The notes below the pieces were generated by a model, which saw nothing but the letters and a program-made list of their open reading frames with translations, ran no database searches and was not told where the DNA came from. 64,000 nt of DNA, from the NCBI GenBank assembly GCA_905250115.1, contig CAJNOI010000027.1, positions 1-64,000 of the forward strand, given 5' to 3'. Below are positions 1 through 10,984 of the stretch, piece by piece (within the stretch, counting starts at the first letter, position 1; every line of letters begins with the position of its first letter). Source of the DNA: Adineta steineri. Its lineage: Eukaryota; Rotifera; Eurotatoria; Adinetida; Adinetidae. Both the position numbers and the translations under genes were made by a program.

Positions 1-1
1 A

Positions 2-394
2 AAAAAAGCTAGGTCATTTTATAAACGTTTATCATCTGTTTGGGAAACAGTCGATATAAATGAACGATGGTTAATGAATCAACCAAAAAATACTGATTTA
101 CGTGATCATACATTATTAATTGATGATAATAAATTAAAAGTACGTGATAATCCACAGTATACAGCTATACATCCACGTTCATGGAAATTATTTGAATTAT
201 ATGATGATAATCATAATCTAAAAGTATATGAAGATAATGTTTTAAATACAGATGGTGAATTAAAAACATGGTTAGAGGGTTTATTAAAATGGAACGGAAC
301 GGTTGCTGAATATGTTGAACAACATCCATATAATGATCCACCTTTAAAAGAAATGGAAAAGAAAACAGATGATTCTTGGGGTTCAGGCTGGTGA
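2..394 (+). CDS. 3' end of an unrecognised protein (partial)
   Basis: An open frame runs in from the left edge and stops at TGA at 392-394, giving about 130 C-terminal residues. The tail is charged and ends in DDSWGSGW. It contains the stretch HPRSWKLFELYDDNH followed by a Leu/Trp-rich helix-like segment. The WKLFELYD pattern vaguely recalls the last beta-strand region of sulfatases, but no catalytic part is in the window and I do not claim that family. Codon use and the A/T-rich third positions match the neighbouring real genes, and no in-frame stop interrupts it, so it is very likely the last coding exon of a real gene. Confidence 0.6.
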   Translation, partial: KKARSFYKRLSSVWETVDINERWLMNQPKNTDLRDHTLLIDDNKLKVRDNPQYTAIHPRSWKLFELYDDNHNLKVYEDNVLNTDGELKTWLEGLLKWNGTVAEYVEQHPYNDPPLKEMEKKTDDSWGSGW

Positions 395-568
395 TAATTT
401 TCTTTAGACTATATAATATTCCTTCTTATACTAGAGTACTTGTTTTGTTTTCTTTTGTCTCTCTTTTTTAGATGGTTAGTTTAAATACACAACATGGACG
501 AAGCGGAGGAGTATGTTAAATTAATTTTTTTTTTCTTCTTCGTCTCTAAACATTTCTCTATCAAGGGA

Positions 569-1561
569 ATGTCATTTGATGATCGATTGATCAATATAAA
601 TGAAGATGTTATACAAGAGGATATTCCTCTTATTGCAACTACAGAACAACAATATCGACGAATACGAACAACTGCTTTTATTATAATTCATATTTTATTT
701 GTGGTAACTGGAACAAATTTAAATTTAAATTTATAAGAAATTTTTTTATTAGATTGCATTTGAAACGGTCATTGTACTATTTCCATTTTTATGTTACGAT
801 AGAAAAATAGAAACGGAAATATGTCGTTATCATTCACCATACAATATTTCATTATATATACATGCTGGTGCTTATATTGTCACTGTTGCATTTGATCGGT
901 ATGATATAAAGATAAAATATTTTTAAGCTGAAGTATTAATTATAATTGTTTTTATTTAGTTTATATCACTATCATCAAGATTTATCTCGACGTAATGGTT
1001 ATCTTGAATTTTATCGTCGAACAAGGAATTTAAGACGTACACCTTTAATTATTATCTCAACAGGTAATGCAATTCTTGTTGCTATGATTAAATTACTTGA
1101 AGATTATCAAACATCGATATTACCATTTCAACCATGGCATTGTCTTGCAATTCTTTCGACTATTGAAGTACTAATTACCTTAATTGTACTTCTATGGTAT
1201 CTTGGTAAGAATTTTTTATATTGTATTTCATAATTGATATGTTTTTCTTTTTTTTTTCTAAGTTATTACTATTAAATTTAATAAAGAACGTGCATATCCA
1301 GATGCAAGACAAGATGATATACTTTCAACTTTTGTTACATCACAAACATCAGCTAATGAAATTGGTTATCGGTATGTTTTTCGTAATTTAATTATTTATA
1401 GTAAGAAAAAAAACGTTTTTTTCTCTAGTGATGAAACATATACAGAAAATGTTCTTGAAAAACAAGGAGATCTTATTCGATATTTACGTGAACGTAATGA
1501 TCATTTAGCTCGTCTTGTTCATCAATTTAAACAACAATTAAATCTTCAACAAACTACATAA
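569..1561 (+). CDS. TMEM192: TMEM192-like lysosomal multi-pass membrane protein
   Basis: Five exons join in frame (569-703, 753-898, 960-1204, 1263-1371, 1429-1561) to give 255 aa, close to the roughly 270 aa of animal TMEM192. The N-terminus is hydrophilic (start MSFDDRLIN), followed by about four hydrophobic segments (around residues 35-60, 75-95, 125-150 and 160-185). The juxtamembrane stretch GYLEFYRRTRNLRRTP is characteristic of the family as I know it. A C-terminal coiled-coil segment (EKQGDLIRYLRERN) follows. TMEM192 is a lysosome and late-endosome membrane protein, a homodimer of unclear molecular role. An upstream ATG at 494 gives a poly-Phe stretch and does not splice in frame, so I use the ATG at 569, three bases after a CAAG acceptor. 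Introns are 49-61 bp. Confidence 0.7.
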
Positions 1562-3268
1562 AATGTTATTTAATGACAATTCTTATTTTTAACTCATTTG
1601 TCTTTCAAATAATCTGTTTATGCATGATTCATACGTTTTTTATAGTTTCAACCATAGTATATATATACATATATGTGTAAATAGTTTATTAGTAAAAGAT
1701 AAACTAAATACTCTCGATTCAAAATCGAGTATCGAAATATTGACTGGGTATAAACATATTCTTTGATAAATGAGCACTAGACATTGCATGTTCAATTATT
1801 TTTGCAGTTGATGATCACTATCATTCGATTTGATTTTATGCAGATCTCCTATTATTACAAAGTCTCAGTGGAGTAAACATTGAACTTTGACATCTATCAT
1901 AATATATAATATTACATCAAACATAATCTTATTACTAATCAAATAAAAAAAGAAGAAAAGAAACAACTATTTGATAGTATACATTCATGTTAAACAAATC
2001 TCTAGTATTGAATATTAATGTAGAAAAGAGACTGATAAAATCACATTATACATATATATCGTATACAATATATCTAATTGATATTCATCTATTATAACAA
2101 AGCTATTCTTCTGAATGATACACAGTGCTGTCCTTCACATCAATTTATATATCAAGATCATGATGAAAAAATAAACAAATAAAAAAAAAGAAAATTGACG
2201 TAATATCATCTCAATACTCTTGATAAACATAAATAAACATCCATCATTTACTCATTGTAATCTTCTTCTTCTTCTTCTTCGTCTTTACTTTAATAAGATA
2301 CATAGAAGTAATAGATTTTATTATGAAGTGACATCATCTCAATCACTTTATATGTGCCGGCGTCAACATAAGTATAAAAAGAAAAGACGAATCCGGATAT
2401 GATGATGATAATAGAAGAAAAAAAGAGTTGAAACAATTGTACAGACTATGATTAAAAGTTATATAGACTAAGAATGGCTTTCCTTCATTTTTTTTTTTTT
2501 TGTTATAGAAAAAATAATGAAGCCACATACTGTGATGTACATAGGTGACTTAATCACTCCTATATGTAATAAACTTCTTGGTTTTTTTATATTAAGGTGT
2601 AAAATAAATATGAAAAGTTTCTGATGAAGATATATATGTCAAATAAATGAATAGAAATATGTAGAAAGAAAAGAGTAAATTTAAAGGTTAATAATTCTAA
2701 CACTTCTTTCTCGAAATCAAATCAAACATTGCCTTAGGAGATCAATCCAATGAACATTTTTGAGCAAATTAAGATAGGATTGTTCTTAACAATTATGCGC
2801 AAATCATCTGTTCAAGATTTAAAGCTCAAGAGACAATTATTAAACCATCTTGGCAAAATGACTTTAAATGTAAAAATGTTATTAAAGAGTTCTGTACATA
2901 ACGTAATAGATTTGTCTGTTTTCTTTATTCTTCTTCTCCTCTGTCGCTCTCTCTAGAGAGAGAGACACACAAGAGTAGGAAGAAAAAGAAGAGGATGTAG
3001 TTGTTCATTCATTTCTTTCACCATCCAAATGTATATTTACTCATCATTGATATAGAAGCAAAGAAATCATAATTATTTCTATCCTTTTCAATCGAGCTGA
3101 TCCTTTTTTATTCGTCATCTAGTTTATTTACAAATTCATTTCTATTCGGATCGAGAAAAAAAAGCGAATACATAAAAATTCTTATGTTGAACTTTAACTT
3201 GACGTAACATAATATAATTTCACCTCTACACTTTGAGACAGATTAACGTGTTCATTTCATTTTTACAA
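1562..3268. other. Intergenic, no gene recognised
   Basis: About 1.7 kb of AT-rich sequence between the TMEM192-like gene and the Ig receptor gene. It contains a (TCT)n microsatellite at 2261-2283 and a CT/GA palindrome at 2947-2962. The small open frames here (for example 2750-2956) lack splice partners and protein-like composition. The last few hundred bases presumably hold the 5' UTR and promoter of the receptor gene. Confidence 0.6.
2947..2962. promoter_or_regulatory. Perfect CT/GA palindrome upstream of the Ig receptor gene
   Basis: CTCTCTCTAGAGAGAG is a 16-bp perfect palindrome about 300 bp before the receptor start codon, flanked by further CT- and GA-rich sequence. It resembles GAGA-type promoter elements of animals, but the function is a guess from position and sequence only. 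Confidence 0.2.
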
Positions 3269-6200
3269 ATGTATCAAATAACAATCATTGGTAAGTTTCT
3301 TACAAATATATTATTGAATATATCTATTATAAAATTTAATTTAGTCTTTTTATTGATTACTCAATTAATTGAAGCATCAAAAATAGTTGATTCAAGAACA
3401 ATTACTGAAAAACAAGGTCATGATGTCGTACTTTCATGTCGATTTCAACAATTAAATGAACGTGATCGTGTTATGTGGTAAGAAGATGAAATATATATTT
3501 TTTTGTTTCTTCTAATTAAATTAATAAATAGGTTAAAAGGTGATACTGTTATATCTGTCAATAAAGATATATCTGGTGAACGAAAAAAATATGAAATAAC
3601 TGATAAATATGATTTAATTATAAAAACAGTAGTTGATCAAGATAGTGGACGATATTTATGTCAAAATTTTGATCAAGCTTTATCAATCAATGTTCTATTG
3701 ACTGTTTTAAGTATGTATATGACATTTAAACAGCTGGATAGTTGTACCTTGAAATTGATAGAGCAGAAAATTGATATCTGACTGTTTGTTAATTGTTTCT
3801 AATTATGTCTAACAAGGTTATACATATCTTCTAATCTATAATATAAACTATTGTTAGTATAACATTTTATTTTATAGCTAAACCAACACAACCAGATCTT
3901 CAACAATTAAATGCAAGTTTAATTGAGAATCATCTAGGAAGATTTCTTTGTATAACACAAGGTGGAAATCCATTACCAACATTTAATTGGTTAATTAATG
4001 AAATTAAAATCAATGAGTAATAATGAAAGATTTTTGTTTCTTCGTAATGTATCTTTTTTTTTAATTAGATCATTGTATAAAAATTATTTAAATACATCGA
4101 AATCATATAGTGAATTATATTTACCATTGGAAAAACATTTACATAATAGTTCATTAACTTGTCAAGTACAAAATCAAGCTTTAGATAAACCATTGATAAC
4201 TTCCTTTGCATTAAATATCTTACGTAATTAAAAAAAAATTTTATTTATTTTAAAAATATTTTGTTTTTGTTTAAATTAGATAAACCAGAAGTTCGTTTAC
4301 GTGCTAATGGTAAAAATATTTCAAATCTTAATTTAATTTTTACTGAAAATGAACAATTTACAATCGATTGTGCAATTGATTCAAATCCATCGCCCACAAA
4401 ACCATTAGTTTGGTTAAAAAACGGTGTATTAATTTCAAGTTTGTTTATTATTTTTCTAAATTTTCTGCTATTCGTGTTTTGTTTTTGAAGGTAATACTTC
4501 TTCTTCATTGACATTACAATCTATAAAACGTACTGATGATGGAGAATATACATGTTCATCAACAAACTCAATTGGTCAAAGTCATTCATCAGTATATATA
4601 CGTGTTCAATGTAAAAAATTCATTTTGAAATTAAAAAAAAACTATTTCTTGTATTAAATAGATTCACCTATTGTTGAAATTAACGGTGGTGGAATAATAA
4701 ATGAAAGTGAAAAATTAATATTAATATGCAATGTTAAATCTTATCCAATGATTGATTATTATCAATGGTATAAGAATAATGAAAAATTAAATACAAGTTC
4801 ATTAACATCATCGATAATTATTGAAAAAGTATCAAAATATGATTCAGGAAATTATGTATGTATGGTAAAAAATACGCTGAAATATTCAAATGGAAGTTCA
4901 ATTGAAAAATTTAATAAATCACAAACAGAAATTATTGTACAATGTAGGACATAGTGTTTCTTGATAAATATATAGACGATTTTTTTTGTTTTTAGATGCT
5001 CCAAAAGTTTATACAATAGATTCAATAATAGCTGCTGATATTCGTGAAACAAATATAAAATTTCAATGTGAAATTGATTCATATCCAAAATCGGAAATAC
5101 GTTGGAAATTTCAAAATAAATTTTTATTAAATTCAACAAAATATTTCATGATACAAAATCAATCTTTATCATATTTAATTCTTCAACAAATTCAATCAAA
5201 TACAGATTATGGAATTTATTCATGTAATGCAAACAATAAATTAGGATATAATTCTACAACTATCCAACTGAGATCAAAAGGTATATTGACATACACTTTA
5301 ATCTTAAGTTCGAATCGTATTTCATACTGTGTTTGCTCTTTTATCGATCATTATCATATCATATAGACATATACTTCCAACTGTTCACAGAAGGGAGATT
5401 TTTCCTGTATTAATAGCTTATCAATCAATCATTTCTATGACAGCTGCTCTTTATTTCTGGGAAATATTAAACCAATATGTTATTTTTATATTTAGATGTA
5501 CCTGATTCTCCTACGGATTTAAATATAACAAGTATTAGTTATTCAACAATTAGTTTAGAATGGAAAGCTGGATATAATGGTGGATGGCCACAATCATTTT
5601 GGATATCACTTGATAATTCTCTATGGAAAGAAACTAATCAAACATATTTTACATTAACGAGTAAGTTCTATAGTTGTAAAACTTCATGAATATCGACAAA
5701 TGCGATATTTTTATAATTGAATAAAATCTCATTAATTCATAATAACACATTGATACTTGAAATATACTTTTCTAAGTTTTCTATTATGATTTAGATCTTC
5801 AACATTTGGAATATTACAATATAACTGTTCGTGCTTATAATAAACTAGGACAAAGTTCAACGAATGCATTTCTTCGTGTTCAAACAAAAGATCTACCAAT
5901 AAAAAGAGAAGGTTAATTAAATATGTATAATTATTCTTGTATTAAAATCTTTTTTTATATTATTAGATTTATCAATTCTTGAACATTCATCAATATATTT
6001 ATTTGAAAAAACTCTACATTACGGTTTAAATGATACAAGTTTTTCAACAATTAAAATTCCATTATGTATTCGAATTGAAATCACAAATCAAACATATATA
6101 TGTCAACGTATTGTAACATCAAGTGGACTTATAAAATTAGATGAAATTGATTTAAATAATATACTTTATGTATCAATATGTCTTAATCAATATGAACATT

Positions 6201-7012
6201 TTTGTGGAGATAGTATTTCAGTTGATATAAGTAATTTAAAAAAATATTTTTATTGTTCTTCATTTCATATAATATGTATATATATTTTAGAACGTGAAAC
6301 ATCTTTCAATTGGATATTTATATTAGTATCATCAATCATCGTTGTTTCTCTACTTATTCTATGTGGACTTTGTATATTTTGTTTCATATTTAATCGTAAA
6401 CAACGACGAAATGCAACTCATACCCTAGGTTAGAATCCTACATATATTGACCTTTTTTGAGAATTTCTACCCAGTTGTTTAACCCGAGAAATGTGATTCA
6501 TTTATTTGTGTTAGATTAGATATTTCATTCAAATATTTTCATGCATTTATTTATATTTAGTTAGTATAGTTAGTAAAAAATCTTCTCAAAGTCCAATTAT
6601 TATTGAATCAATTCCAAATAATAACTCAACAAAATTCTTTTCAAATGTAACATATCCTGAACAACAACCAAAACCATCATCTTATTTAAAACTTGATCAA
6701 CTTCAAGGTATATCTCTTTTTTCGAAATATTTTTAGTTTACAAATAATAAATCTTTTTTTTTTAAAGGAAATCTATGCAATGATTCAAATGATCCGATAA
6801 TAACTTCATTATCAAATAGTGAACACTTAACAGTAACAGATTTTAATCAATCTGATCATCATTTACATACCTCTCAAAATGAAAATATAAATTATGGTTT
6901 TCCATTTTATGCAATAAAAACTAAAGAAGATAATAATACTGAAAATATCTATTCAACACCATTAAAATTTGATCAATTGAATAAAAAAACTGTTTATGAA
7001 GTTGTGGTTTAG
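3269..7012 (+). CDS. Nephrin/Kirre-like Ig-FN3 transmembrane adhesion receptor
   Basis: A multi-exon gene (about 15 exons, most introns 50-60 bp) encoding roughly 850 aa. Exon 1 (3269-3290) splices to 3345 and makes a signal peptide (MYQITIIVFLLITQLIEA). Five Ig domains follow: about 3400-3710, 3880-4228, 4281-4610, 4662-4943 and 4997-5280. They show the usual Cys pairs, DSGRYLC, DDGEYTC, DSGNYVC and DYGIYSC signatures. An FN3 domain (5497-5911) begins PDSPTDLNI and carries W-x-G-YNGG-x-PQ, a feature of the nephrin, Kirre and Echinoid group. A linker, one membrane helix (near 6308-6385) and a cytoplasmic tail with ENIYSTP and TVYEVVV tyrosine motifs complete it. The C-terminus EVVV could bind a PDZ domain. 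Such proteins mediate cell recognition. The exact orthologue is not resolved. Confidence 0.75.
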
Positions 7013-7717
7013 AATAACAGTATTAGACAGTGAAAAATATTTATGTAGTGTTTATTTGTGTTGTGATTATTAAAATAAAAATTTATAGAACATAATATAC
7101 TTTTAAATAACTCTTATTTATGATGAATTACATGAATGTTTCACGTGATAGAGGGCGTTGACTTTTCGACATACATAGTATTGATTGACATTTAATCAGC
7201 CCACGAGCATCTTATACAAATTGATGATCATTAAAAACATAAGTCTCCTGCTATGAACATTTGTGACCTGTTGATAAGGGTGTGTCATCTGTCACTCAAA
7301 GAGATACATCAATTAAATCTTTTTGAACGTTTTGAAATTCTTTCATTGCCCGTGTAAATCAGTTGATAACAGTATTGAGTAACGCGAAAGTCGTGGGATC
7401 GAGACCCACCATAGGCATCTTTTTAATTTCTAGTAAATTAAAGTAAAAGTAGATAACGTAATTCACACATTCCGACCATTCAAGTTACATATTATGTGTT
7501 TTAGCAGATATATTTTCAATCTTAAATCAATATTGATTATTTGTTTTTCTTCGGTAAATTATGAAAAAAAAACTACTAGTGTCATCATGTTATGAAGTAT
7601 TTTCTTTAGTTAAGATTTTAATATCAAGCTAGTATAAATTTATTTATTAGTTTATAGTATTTGACGTTATATCACAAAACAAAAGCAAAAATTAATCAGT
7701 GTTTATCATTATCACAA
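7013..7717. other. Convergent intergenic region
   Basis: About 0.7 kb between the 3' ends of the Ig receptor and the minus-strand SRPBCC gene. It starts with AT-rich 3' UTR-like sequence (AATAAAA near 7073) and holds a tRNA-like relic at 7348-7416. I see nothing else. Confidence 0.6.
7348..7416 (+). pseudogene. tRNA-like relic
   Basis: The 3' half looks like a tRNA: a perfect 5-bp T-stem GTGGG/CCCAC with loop ATCGAGA, preceded by a variable-loop-like GAAAGTC. The 5' GCCCGTG and 3' CATAGGC can form six of seven acceptor pairs. The D arm is recognisable as CAGTTGATAAC. The anticodon arm is too short and does not pair well (GTATT-GAGT-AACGC), so this is probably a dead tRNA or tRNA-derived repeat and not a working gene. 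Confidence 0.4.
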
Positions 7718-8448
7718 TTAAAGATTACGAATTTGAAGCATGAGAGTAAAGAGTGCTTCGCGAACAAGTTGATTTTTATAAAATTTAGCAAATGGTAAAA
7801 TTAAATACTAAAAGAAAAAGAACATCAATTAAATAAAATAAACATATTAATATTTTTATTTACCTGAAAAAGCATACTACGTCGTTTTGTATATACGGTC
7901 CATTGAATATCAGTTGAATTGATATTATTTGAATTATCTTTTAATTCAATTGAATTTATTTCAAGTAACCATGAATCAACTGAATAAACAAATCGTTTTG
8001 GTCGATCCTTTGTATGAATAGTTAATTCCGATGATATATCACCTATTTATAAATTTGTTCAAAAAAACTTTTCTTAATTTAAATTAAATACAAACCAATC
8101 AAAGGTATTTTAGTAATCAATTGATATTTGCCATCGACCTGTTTTTTAGATCCGGATGATATTGGTTTGCTCTGTTCAACACGAGCTACATTCGGATACC
8201 ACTAAATGAAAGATTCATAAACAGAAAAAAAAGTTTTATAGTTATTTTTTTGAATAACAAACCAATGCATAACGATCGATATTTGTTATTATCTGATAGA
8301 CATGTGATTTATTATATTGCAATGTAGATTTTTTTGTTAATAAAAATGTTTTATTATCAGTTGTAGGAATTTCATATTTATAAAGTATACCAAAGATCAA
8401 TACAATAGCCGACAAGTATTTTATATAAGGTGGTAAAGTACTTGCCAT
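7718..8448 (-). CDS. Small SRPBCC-fold (polyketide-cyclase-like) protein with N-terminal membrane anchor
   Basis: Four exons on the minus strand (8448-8263, 8201-8096, 8042-7864, 7807-7718) join in frame to 186 aa. The start MASTLPPYIKYLSAIVLIFG gives one hydrophobic helix. It is followed by HVYQIITNIDRYALWYPNV, which matches the opening helix and first strand of START-like SRPBCC proteins (V-x-x-II-x-NI-x-x-Y-x-x-WYPNV). A central strand region (KYQLITKIPLIGDISSEL) and a C-terminal amphipathic helix (LILPFAKFYKNQLVREAL) complete the usual cavity-forming layout. Members bind lipids or hydrophobic small molecules, and the ligand here is unknown. The start codon lies two bases after a CTAG acceptor, which supports it. 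Convergent with the Ig receptor gene. Confidence 0.6.
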
Positions 8449-10345
8449 TACTAGAATTAAATTTTACTCCAAGTAGTTTGAAAGAAAAAAGAAGTGTGAT
8501 GAATGGCGGACGGTTTTTTTATTCCTAGGAAACCGACAAAAATTGGAAAAAAACCAATAGAAGACAAACAGAGTTTTCCTTATAACTATGAGAGACATCT
8601 TTGTTCACTAATTATTCTTGTGATAGATAAATTATCGATTAGATCATTTAATCTATTGTTCTTATTGTATTTATATATTAGTAAGTCTCGGATAAATTAA
8701 TCATTATAGAAAGTAAGAAAAAAAGATGTGTGTCTTCGGCAGTTATGTGCTGATCTATTAAGCAATCAAATTGAATATTAATTAACAATTAGTTCATTTT
8801 GAAATATAGTAAATGATGTCGGTGAACTTGTTATTGTTGTTCTTAGAGACTTGGTAGTGAAGTTAATATCCTTCTATTAGTTCTTTATTTCCAAGACTGG
8901 AACTATACGTTTTTTGGCATGTTCATCAAGGTCGAAAAAAAATACGAAATAAATATTAATTATACTGTTTTATAATTCATTTTTATTTAATGATGTTTAT
9001 TAGTTAGGCTTGTGACATTTCAGATTCATAAGTTCGACTCTTTCGCCGAAAAGAATTTTACTATTTATTTATTTTAACTACATACTATAAAGCTCAAAAT
9101 TTTTACCATTGATGTTCGACTGCAGCCCGAGCATAACCGTCAAGTTTTGGCTGCTTCCGTTTTTACCTTGACTGAGATTGATTTTGAAGAGAGATGGCCC
9201 ATTAGACTATCTCTCCATAGGATCTCAATAATATGAAAAGTTAGTTTTTCTTTTCTATGATATTTTCGATTATATACTACAGCCGATATTTCAAAAAAAT
9301 TGCATATCATGAGCAACATGATGTCTTGCGGATATATTTAGATTTTTGTTTGAGTATAATTCTAATTTAATAGGAAACCTATGCTAGTACTGATATCCGC
9401 TGCTTTGTATTAATCTTGATAACAGCCGCACTGTGTAACATCTCTTAGAATATAAAGAAGCGGATCATATATGAATCTATTTGTCTTAGTAAAGAGAGAA
9501 TATGTATAATGCGAAAAAGAAGAGACAAGTGGTATTGATCGAAGTGATAAAGAAGAATGTACGATCAATAAAAAAGAGACACAACGGTATGTTTTTATTC
9601 ATATATATTGTAGGGGACAATACTGATATAAAGTATATGAAAAGTAGTGATATTTTATAATTTTATTCAATCGTTTTTGTATTAAAATTCGGCTTTTCGA
9701 TCATGTGCGATGATGTTCAAGCACACGATAAAAAAGCACTATTTCGCATCGTCACAATAGATTCATCGAAACAAATTATGATAACAATTCAGATGTCAAC
9801 AAATAAAGAATAGAATAGTTCAGTTCAGTTCTTATCAAAAAAGCTTCTTAAAGTTCCAACAATGAGAATTGATATAGAACTGTCGCAGGTCTAGTTTTAA
9901 TAAGTTTATCAGTTAGTAATAAATAAATTATATAAAAGATCTTATTCACTTTATCTGAGCATACAGTTGTAAATGACCTAAACTCTTCAATATTGAATTA
10001 TGCCAAAATCTTACTTAGCTTACGATCAAGTGTGTGTAGACAACATACGCGTAAAGAATAAGGATAAACATGAAGACAAAATCTACACACATACATTTTC
10101 TACAAAAATATTGACACATAAGTTAAATTACTGAGTAGTTTGCTATTTGTCCGAGCAGTTTGTATATATTTCCAATACTATGACTTTTAAAAATTATGGA
10201 AAGAAAAAAGAATGTTTGCTGCATTTATCGTCATGGGAAAAAAAAACATTTGTATCTTTCTTTATATATTTACAACATATGACAAAAAACGAAAGAAACG
10301 AAGCTTTTCATATTATAGAACATACGATTTTAACAAAAAAACAAT
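8449..10345. other. Intergenic, no gene recognised
   Basis: About 1.9 kb of AT-rich sequence. An open frame at 8503-8700 (MADGFFIPRKPTK...) and one at 10147-10383 have no recognisable domain or splice partner. The second lies just before the NADAR fragment and might be decayed sequence of the same insertion. Confidence 0.5.
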
Positions 10346-10600
10346 ATGACGAATATACCTATTCATTTCTATTCCCATTATAAGCTGTACTGGGAATTTA
10401 GTAATTTTTATTTGGCTTCAATTCAATTAGATAAATACCCTTGGCCAACTATCCAACATTATTTTCAAGCTCAAAAATTAGTTTCAAATAAAAAGCATTA
10501 TAAATATAGTTTAGGATTAGCTACCCCTCGAGAAGTATTCGATTATGTCTGAACTCATAAATCATTAAAATGTTCCCATTGAAAAAAACTTGGGGACGGG
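10346..10600 (+). pseudogene. Decayed NADAR (YbiA/DUF1768) domain fragment
   Basis: The frame opening at 10346 reads FYSHYKLYWEFSNFY, then YPWPTIQHYFQAQKLVSNKK and ATPREVFDYV before a TGA at 10550. This follows the NADAR consensus (EFSNFY, WPT-EHYFQAQKF, AxPREAF) for about 60 residues. In the shifted frame further downstream, the weak stretch HKSLKCSH is followed by a TGA where the family has a conserved Trp, and then KKL. The second half of the domain is missing; telomere-like repeats follow instead. NADAR proteins act on riboflavin-pathway intermediates or on ADP-ribosylated nucleobases. The fragment looks dead. The domain is common in bacteria and fungi and patchy in animals, so a foreign origin is possible but unproven. 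Confidence 0.55.
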
Positions 10601-10770
10601 TATGGGTGTAAGTATCTCTTCTCTTAATCTCAACCACAACCTCACCCATACCCACAACCACACCAACACTTACACTCACCCACATCCATACCAATACCTG
10701 CACCTACACCCAATCCTAATCCACACTAACGCTCACACTCACTCCCCACACCCACACCCACACCCACCGT
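10598..10770. repeat. Degenerate telomere-like CCCACA / TGTGGG tract with hairpin
   Basis: The plus strand is C-rich and G-poor over 10628-10768, with repeated ACCCA, CCACA and CACCC units. It ends in three exact CCCACA units plus CCCACC at 10745-10768. The complement, TGTGGG, is the telomere repeat I recall for the bdelloid Adineta vaga. An 11-bp inverted repeat (GGGTATGGGTG at 10598-10608, CACCCATACCC at 10643-10653) flanks the left end. The tract lies directly after the broken NADAR frame. Confidence 0.5.
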
Positions 10771-10984
10771 CAGTTGTAACTTTTGTTAATCATAATAAAA
10801 TAATCTACGAGAGTAAAAGCACAAAAATATTCTTTTTTATTTGGGATCGAATATTAGAGTTTGATAATCCAGCAAAAGCACCAAAGAAAACAGTTAGCGA
10901 ACATCACAAGCTGACAGTACTTCTAGCTAAAATATTGTTTGGAATTTGAATTACTTGTAAGAAACAGAGTAAGATAACTGAAAG

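Noticed and set aside
2-394. Sulfatase C-terminus
   Set aside because: Only a short WKLFELYD-like resemblance and no catalytic residues in the window, so left unassigned.
494-568. TMEM192-like start at the ATG at 494
   Set aside because: Read through it gives a poly-Phe run; spliced at GTATGT it breaks the frame. The ATG at 569 fits.
8503-8700. Small frame MADGFFIPRKPTK... near a possible divergent promoter
   Set aside because: Becomes Leu/Ile/Ser random-like after 30 codons, and no acceptor or second exon found.
9000-9060. Second tRNA-like sequence (AAGTTCGACTCTT)
   Set aside because: Only a T-loop-like motif; no acceptor or D-arm pairing could be drawn.
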